Shown here in pieces: positions 11,979 through 13,538 of a DNA stretch of 13,538 nt. The first letter of the stretch is position 1. Each line of letters opens with the position of its first letter. A program made the position numbers and the translations under genes. Origin of the DNA: JAKAGE01 sp964416665 (GTDB lineage: Bacteria > Patescibacteriota > Minisyncoccia > UBA6257 > 2-01-FULL-56-20); assembly GCA_964416665.1 (NCBI GenBank), contig CAYQFA010000026.1:1-13538 (forward strand), in the 5' to 3' direction. Below the pieces are notes generated by a model. It was given only the letters and a program-made list of their open reading frames with translations. It ran no database searches and was not told where the DNA came from.

Positions 11979-12533
11979 ATGGAAGAGGAGGAGAAACAGG
12001 AGCCACAAAAGAGCGACGAAGCCGGGCCACAGCGTCAGCATGTGCACATTTTTGGTGCGGAGGTAGGTGCGGCAGGTGAGCATGGCGGGAATGGCACCGA
12101 CGACAAAGCCGCGTCGGAGAACAAGGAAGGCTGGCATGCCCGCAAAGAGGAGTGGAAAGCGAAGCATCGCGAACAAAGGGAACAGTGGAAAATGCAGCGG
12201 CGCGATTGGCATCACGACCATCATCACGACGGTGGACTTTTTGGGGGATTGGTCGTTCTGCTTGTCGGAGCGTTGGCGCTCCTCTATACGATGGGATTTG
12301 TCTCGCCGGTCTTTTGGCACGCGATCGTTCCGTTCTGGCCGATCCTGCTCATCCTGTGGGGCGCGAGCATCATTCTCGGCCACCACTGGTTTGCGCGGTT
12401 CATTCTTTTCCTCCTCGCGCTTGCGATATTGGCGTTGATCGTTTTCTATGGCCTTGTAAGGGCCGGTTCGCCACTCGTAAGCTCGCTATCGCCGACCGTC
12501 GTCTCGGCAATAAATAACACTAACCCTCACTAA
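11979..12533 (+). CDS. Three-helix membrane protein, LiaI/LiaF-like, with His-rich segment
   Basis: 184 residues. The N-terminal 85 residues are hydrophilic and highly charged, with an Arg/Lys/Glu/Trp-rich helix (WHARKEEWKAKHREQREQWK, 52-71) that runs into a His cluster WHHDHHHD (77-84). Three membrane helices follow (about 88-107, 114-133, 139-159). The pair GFVSPVFWHAIVPFWPILLI-LWGAS resembles the DUF5668/LiaI-LiaF membrane unit ('fwpl.li..G'). It probably acts in the envelope together with the LiaF-like protein encoded one base downstream. The His cluster could bind metal or sense pH (inference). The start ATG lies at the predicted transcription start. A short Ser/Asn-rich tail ends the protein. 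Confidence 0.75.
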   Translation: MEEEEKQEPQKSDEAGPQRQHVHIFGAEVGAAGEHGGNGTDDKAASENKEGWHARKEEWKAKHREQREQWKMQRRDWHHDHHHDGGLFGGLVVLLVGALALLYTMGFVSPVFWHAIVPFWPILLILWGASIILGHHWFARFILFLLALAILALIVFYGLVRAGSPLVSSLSPTVVSAINNTNPH

Positions 12534-12534
12534 T

Positions 12535-13041
12535 ATGGGAGAATTGACCATCGGTATAATATTGATACTCATGGGCGCGAGCGCGCTCCTTGGCATATCG
12601 TTCTTCAATTTCATCGTCGCCGTCATCCTCATCGCCGTCGGCCTTCGTTTGATCGCCGGCCGTGCCGCGCCCGACGTTTGGCATATCGATGACCCCAGGA
12701 TCGTCTCGGATGAAGAGGGCGTTGACGAGGTCGTGATCTTCAGCGGGCTCAACAAATCTTTCACTACGAAACGTTTTAAGGGAGGAAACCTTGTTATGGT
12801 CTTTTCCGGCGGCGAGATCGATCTCTCCCAGGCGAAGACCAACAGCACGGAGATCGACCTTGAGATATCGTCCGTTTTTAGCGGCGTTCGGATCATCGTT
12901 CCGAAAGATTGGAAGGTGCGCTCCACCGCCACCGTGCTTCTTGGCGTCGTAAACGTCCGCCAGGCCCAGGGCGGCGACGGTCCCGTAACACTGACCATCC
13001 GTGGCGAGGCTGCCTTCGGCGAAATCGAGGTGAGGAAATAG
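12535..13041 (+). CDS. LiaF-like envelope-stress response membrane protein
   Basis: 168 residues. Two membrane helices (about 5-20 and 24-42: IGIILILMGASALLGI, FIVAVILIAVGLRLIAG) form the DUF5668-like part. From about residue 60 there is a beta-rich domain like the LiaF/DUF2154 C-terminal ('cell wall-active antibiotics response') domain: VVIFSGLNKSF, KGGNLVMVFSGGEIDLSQA, ISSVFSGVRIIVPKDWKV and VLLGVVNVRQ, with the repeated F-S/G-G turns of that fold. LiaF represses the LiaRS two-component system in Firmicutes; no LiaRS is in this window. It starts 1 base after the previous stop, so translation is coupled. No Shine-Dalgarno separates them and no clear terminator follows before the rplC promoter. 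Confidence 0.8.
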   Translation: MGELTIGIILILMGASALLGISFFNFIVAVILIAVGLRLIAGRAAPDVWHIDDPRIVSDEEGVDEVVIFSGLNKSFTTKRFKGGNLVMVFSGGEIDLSQAKTNSTEIDLEISSVFSGVRIIVPKDWKVRSTATVLLGVVNVRQAQGGDGPVTLTIRGEAAFGEIEVRK

Positions 13042-13049
13042 TATCCCAG

Positions 13050-13077
13050 TTGACAGATAAACCATGTTTGCTATAAT
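13050..13077 (+). promoter_or_regulatory. Promoter of the rplC unit
   Basis: TTGACA 13050-13055, 16-base spacer, TATAAT 13072-13077 with an extended TGC in front. The predicted start is about 13084, giving a 195-nt leader before rplC. Confidence 0.85.
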
Positions 13078-13083
13078 CGTATC

Positions 13084-13278
13084 CAAGGTTTCCTCGGAAG
13101 TTTATGGCAATAATCACCTGCGTAGGAAGATACAATTTGTTTCTTCTGAAATGCCTCCCTTCTTAAGGGCGGTTTGCTAAGTGGTTGCGTCGAAACTCCG
13201 GGGACCAGCCCCGATTTTTTTAAGCCCCGACCCCGATGTCTGTCATTTTTGGCATTCGGGAAGGCATTATTCAAAGCG
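13084..13278 (+). promoter_or_regulatory. Structured rplC leader with terminator-like hairpin
   Basis: Elements in order: CC-t-CCCTT (13155-13163) pairing with AAGGG-c-GG (13165-13172) around a tiny loop; CGGGG 13199-13203 pairing with CCCCG 13209-13213, followed by A and seven T residues (13215-13221), a classic intrinsic-terminator shape; then CCCGA-TG near 13231 pairing with CA-t-TCGGG near 13252-13260. The third segment and the repeat CCCCGA could compete with the terminator stem. Ribosomal-protein leader attenuation is a known mode of control (for example L4 on the E. coli S10 operon); the ligand here is unknown. Confidence 0.5.
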
Positions 13279-13538
13279 ATGTCATTCATCCTCGGCAAGA
13301 AATTGAAAATGACCCAAATTTGGAAGGACGGAAAAGTCGTTCCGGTTACGGTCGTCCATGCAGAACCTAATAAGGTGGAAGTTTTGCGTACGAACGAAAG
13401 GGACGGCTATGAGGCGGTCCAGGTGTCGCTCGGCAAGAAAAAGCGTGAGTTTCGCAACCGCGTTTCCCAGCCGGTGGCGATGGAGAAGTTCAACCTCGGC
13501 GATGCGGTCGCCGTTGATGTTTTCCAAGAAGGGGACAA
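13279..13538 (+). CDS. rplC: 50S ribosomal protein L3 (3' partial)
   Basis: The first 86 residues of L3, which binds 23S rRNA early in 50S assembly and reaches toward the peptidyl-transferase centre. The start MSFILGKKLKMTQIWKDGKV matches the 'GKK.GMTqif.dGk.vPvTvi' opening of the family, followed by PVTVVHAEPNKVEV and the DGYEAVQVSLG motif typical of L3. The rest lies beyond the window edge. There is no Shine-Dalgarno (ttcaaagcg before the ATG). It heads its own transcription unit, unlike the standard arrangement where rpsJ is directly upstream. Confidence 0.95.
   Translation, partial: MSFILGKKLKMTQIWKDGKVVPVTVVHAEPNKVEVLRTNERDGYEAVQVSLGKKKREFRNRVSQPVAMEKFNLGDAVAVDVFQEGD

Overview
The window looks like a piece of a small-genome candidate-phylum bacterium (Patescibacteria/CPR, probably Parcubacteria-like). 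This is inferred from three things: a broken str/S10 ribosomal-protein region, a surface protein of NHL repeats + Ig-like domain + peptidoglycan-binding domain, and core genes that start without Shine-Dalgarno sequences. GC content is moderate and roughly even. No transposase, integrase, tRNA, rRNA or CRISPR array is visible.

Layout. (1) 1-2013: 3' part of a secreted/cell-surface NHL-repeat protein. (2) 2044-2485: a free-standing transcription unit with consensus promoter, about 370 nt of nested stems and an intrinsic terminator, but no credible protein. I read it as a structured non-coding RNA that I cannot assign to a family. (3) 2490-5687: rpsL-rpsG-fusA from a consensus promoter. (4) 5645-5849: a very large palindrome that mirrors the 3' end of fusA. 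(5) 5874-9518: accessory genes splitting fusA from tuf: a truncated membrane ORF, a HicB/HicA-type pair, a YgjP-like metallopeptidase, a PemK/MazF-like toxin, a TspO homologue, a membrane protein and a coiled-coil protein. (6) 9515-11205: tuf-rpsJ from its own promoter. (7) 11197-11281: a 34-bp-arm palindrome that mirrors the 3' end of rpsJ. (8) 11282-13041: a second accessory insert: a convergent unknown gene that may be frameshifted, and a two-gene LiaF-like envelope-stress unit with a palindromic operator candidate. (9) 13050-13538: promoter, 195-nt structured leader with a terminator-like hairpin, and the start of rplC.

How it fits together. rpsL, rpsG, fusA, tuf, rpsJ and rplC are the usual translation cluster, here cut into three transcription units (rpsL-rpsG-fusA, tuf-rpsJ, rplC onward), each with its own consensus promoter and a leader with hairpin and T-tract elements. 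Both accessory inserts begin at a palindrome whose symmetry runs through the stop codon into the upstream coding sequence. Several accessory genes have a -10 hexamer exactly 6 nt before the ATG, which predicts leaderless mRNAs.

The strongest leads are the unassigned structured RNA, the gene-end palindromes, the leaderless promoters, the natural Lys-to-Ala change at the S12 position equivalent to E. coli K88, and the rplC leader attenuator.
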